Shown here: positions 4,971-5,869 of the stretch, piece by piece | Layout of the letters: each line of letters begins with the position of its first letter | How positions within the stretch are numbered: position 1 is the stretch's first letter | NCBI GenBank assembly: GCA_030643285.1 | Contig: DAOWMC010000077.1 | Span: 1-5,869 of the forward strand | Origin: Methanobacteriota archaeon | Lineage (GTDB): Archaea; Halobacteriota; Syntropharchaeia; DAOWMC01 | Direction of reading: 5' to 3' | DNA: 5,869 nt | The notes under the pieces: generated by a model | Databases searched by the model: none | The model's input: only the letters and a program-made list of their open reading frames with translations | What the model was told of the DNA's origin: nothing | Translations under genes and position numbers: made by a program

Positions 4971-5114
4971 TCACTCAATATATTTTTTTGGGTCTTCTTC
5001 AAACGTTTTTTTGCATCCTGGCGCACAGAAGTAATATGTTTTACCTTCATACTCGCTTTTAAGGCTCGCAGTCTTTTCATCCACTTCCATCTTACATATA
5101 GGGTCTATTGCCAT
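4971..5114 (-). CDS. YHS/TRASH-type small metal-binding protein
   Basis: A 47-residue stand-alone YHS domain. It reads AIDPICKMEVDE (residues 2-13), then YEGKTYYFCAPGCKKTFEEDP (22-42) and ends KKYIE. Cysteines C7, C30 and C34 give C-x22-C-x3-C, which fits the TRASH/YHS metal-binding pattern found in heavy-metal sensors, metallochaperones and the N-termini of some copper-transporting ATPases. The start at 5114 has AGGAGT about 9 bases upstream and lies 14 bases after the Hrb stop. The ferritin gene follows after 15 bases. Position between a rubredoxin fusion and ferritin suggests iron (or copper) handling, for example delivery to or sensing for the storage protein, but the metal is not known. 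No membrane segment is present. Confidence 0.9.
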   Translation of the reverse strand: MAIDPICKMEVDEKTASLKSEYEGKTYYFCAPGCKKTFEEDPKKYIE

Positions 5115-5128
5115 TTTTCTAACTCCTT

Positions 5129-5830
5129 TTATTCTATCTTCTTAAACGCATCTTTTTTTGCCCCGCAAATTGGACATGTCCAATCGTCTGGCAGTTCATC
5201 AAAAGAAGTACCTGGTTTGATATCAGAATCCGGATCTCCCTTTTTAGGATCGTACACATAACCACAAACCGTGCATTCGTATTTTCCTATTTTCTGGGTT
5301 TCATCGAGTTCTTTTGAGGGTTCTTCTTCCTTGAGATAGGTGGGGGCATTTTTTGGAGATTTGCCACCTTTTATCTCATGATAATAAGCATAGGTCATCG
5401 GTTCCTTATCGTTTAGAATCTCTGCATCAATTACTTTTCCAATAAAGAGGGTATGTGTTCCGCAATCAAAAATGTCTATAACCTCTGCCTCTATGTAACC
5501 CACAGTACCTTCCAGAATCAAAGGTGAACCGGTCAGCCCAATTTTATAGTCTATCCCTTTACACTTATCAATGTCTCTGCCACATTTAAAGCCAAAATTT
5601 CCTATAAGTTTCATTTCAGCCTCTTTTGATAAAATAGAGACTGCAAAAACCTTACTTTCTGAGATATACTCATGAGTCAAATTCTTTTTGTTTATGCCTA
5701 ACGCAATTGTTTTAGGTTCTGACGTTATCTGCATTACCGTATTTGCAATCTGTCCATTAATCTTTTCCTCCTGCTTTGAAGTTACGATGTATAGACCATA
5801 GCTTATCTTATGCATGGTTTTAGCGTTCAT
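5129..5830 (-). CDS. hrb: High-molecular-weight rubredoxin: flavin-reductase domain fused to rubredoxin
   Basis: A 233-residue two-domain protein. Residues 1 to about 165 form a flavoredoxin/flavin-reductase domain with [12 protein letters not shown] (8-19), [13 protein letters not shown] (27-39), LTHEYISES (51-59), [13 protein letters not shown] (78-89) and [13 protein letters not shown] (148-160). A charged linker (167-182) leads to a classical rubredoxin with C186-x2-C189 and C219-x2-C222. The architecture is that of Moorella thermoacetica Hrb, which passes electrons from NADH-side donors to a flavodiiron protein that reduces oxygen or nitric oxide. No flavodiiron gene is visible here, but upstream sequence is cut off at 5869. 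The ATG at 5830 starts the conserved [12 protein letters not shown]; an in-frame GTG at 5848 adds six residues and is less likely. The YHS gene follows after 14 bases. Confidence 0.92.
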   Translation of the reverse strand: MNAKTMHKISYGLYIVTSKQEEKINGQIANTVMQITSEPKTIALGINKKNLTHEYISESKVFAVSILSKEAEMKLIGNFGFKCGRDIDKCKGIDYKIGLTGSPLILEGTVGYIEAEVIDIFDCGTHTLFIGKVIDAEILNDKEPMTYAYYHEIKGGKSPKNAPTYLKEEEPSKELDETQKIGKYECTVCGYVYDPKKGDPDSDIKPGTSFDELPDDWTCPICGAKKDAFKKIE

Positions 5831-5848
5831 AATTTCTTCACTTCCCAC

Positions 5849-5869
5849 TATTTTTTAAAAATTTTAAAA
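5849..5869 (-). promoter_or_regulatory. Possible AT-only promoter element upstream of hrb
   Basis: The last 21 bases of the window are entirely A and T, reading TTTTAAAATTTTTAAAAAATA on the coding strand and ending 18 bases before the ATG at 5830. This would suit an archaeal TATA box with a short leader, or an AT-rich upstream element. No BRE or -35 element can be assessed because the window stops here. The region may equally be the end of an upstream intergenic spacer. Confidence 0.3.

Noticed and set aside
4859..5062. Plus-strand open frame over the ferritin/YHS junction
   Set aside because: Antisense to the YHS gene and the start of ferritin, both clearly real; product has no recognisable domain.
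1..5869. CRISPR array, tRNA, rRNA, insertion sequence or attachment site
   Set aside because: No repeated spacer pattern, clover-leaf-like or rRNA-like segment, transposase or terminal repeats were seen; nearly all bases are coding.

Overview
This window is a tightly packed, single-direction gene cluster. Everything supportable is on the minus strand, so transcription runs from about 5869 down to 1. I read 14 genes: 13 complete, plus the 5' end of one that runs off the left edge. Intergenic gaps are mostly 1-23 bases, three neighbouring pairs overlap, and no stretch above about 45 bases lacks a gene. This looks like one polycistronic unit, or two at most. The sequence is AT-rich, and several genes carry long Shine-Dalgarno matches of the AGGAGGTGAT type. 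An AfpA-type archaeoflavoprotein next to an iron-sulfur flavoprotein, a conserved MSCYFRHM small protein and a NifB-like protein suggest an anaerobic archaeon of the Archaeoglobus/methanogen/ANME kind. That placement is an inference; a strictly anaerobic bacterium that acquired the cluster is not excluded.

Layout in transcription order. (1) Iron and oxygen block, 5830 to 3910: a high-molecular-weight rubredoxin (flavin-reductase domain fused to rubredoxin), a 47-residue YHS/TRASH metal-binding protein, a canonical 24-mer-type ferritin, and a rubrerythrin-like diiron protein with no rubredoxin tail. (2) Two small proteins, 3882 to 3465: an uncharacterised 76-residue protein and a DUF4177-like protein, overlapping by 26 bases. 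(3) Flavodoxin and thiol block, 3463 to 1379: a WrbA-type flavodoxin, a 42-residue five-cysteine protein, a 43-residue stand-alone rubredoxin of the rubrerythrin-tail type, a CPYC glutaredoxin and an AhpF-like thioredoxin reductase. (4) Flavoprotein/radical-SAM block, 1389 to 1: an iron-sulfur flavoprotein (Isf), the archaeoflavoprotein AfpA, and the first 69 codons of a NifB-like radical SAM protein.

Working together, these genes read as an anaerobe's oxygen/peroxide defence and iron-handling set. Flavin and rubredoxin carriers would feed electrons to diiron enzymes. Ferritin would sequester iron, perhaps with the YHS protein handling metal beside it. The glutaredoxin and thioredoxin reductase would form a two-piece equivalent of AhpF. 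Isf and AfpA, which accept electrons from ferredoxin in characterised relatives, could support either the stress proteins or the downstream radical SAM enzyme. The terminal oxidant-reducing partners usually expected (a flavodiiron protein for Hrb, a peroxiredoxin for the Grx/TrxR pair) are not in the window. The most unusual points are the divergent NifB-like N-terminus, the split rubrerythrin arrangement, and three small proteins without known function embedded in the cluster.
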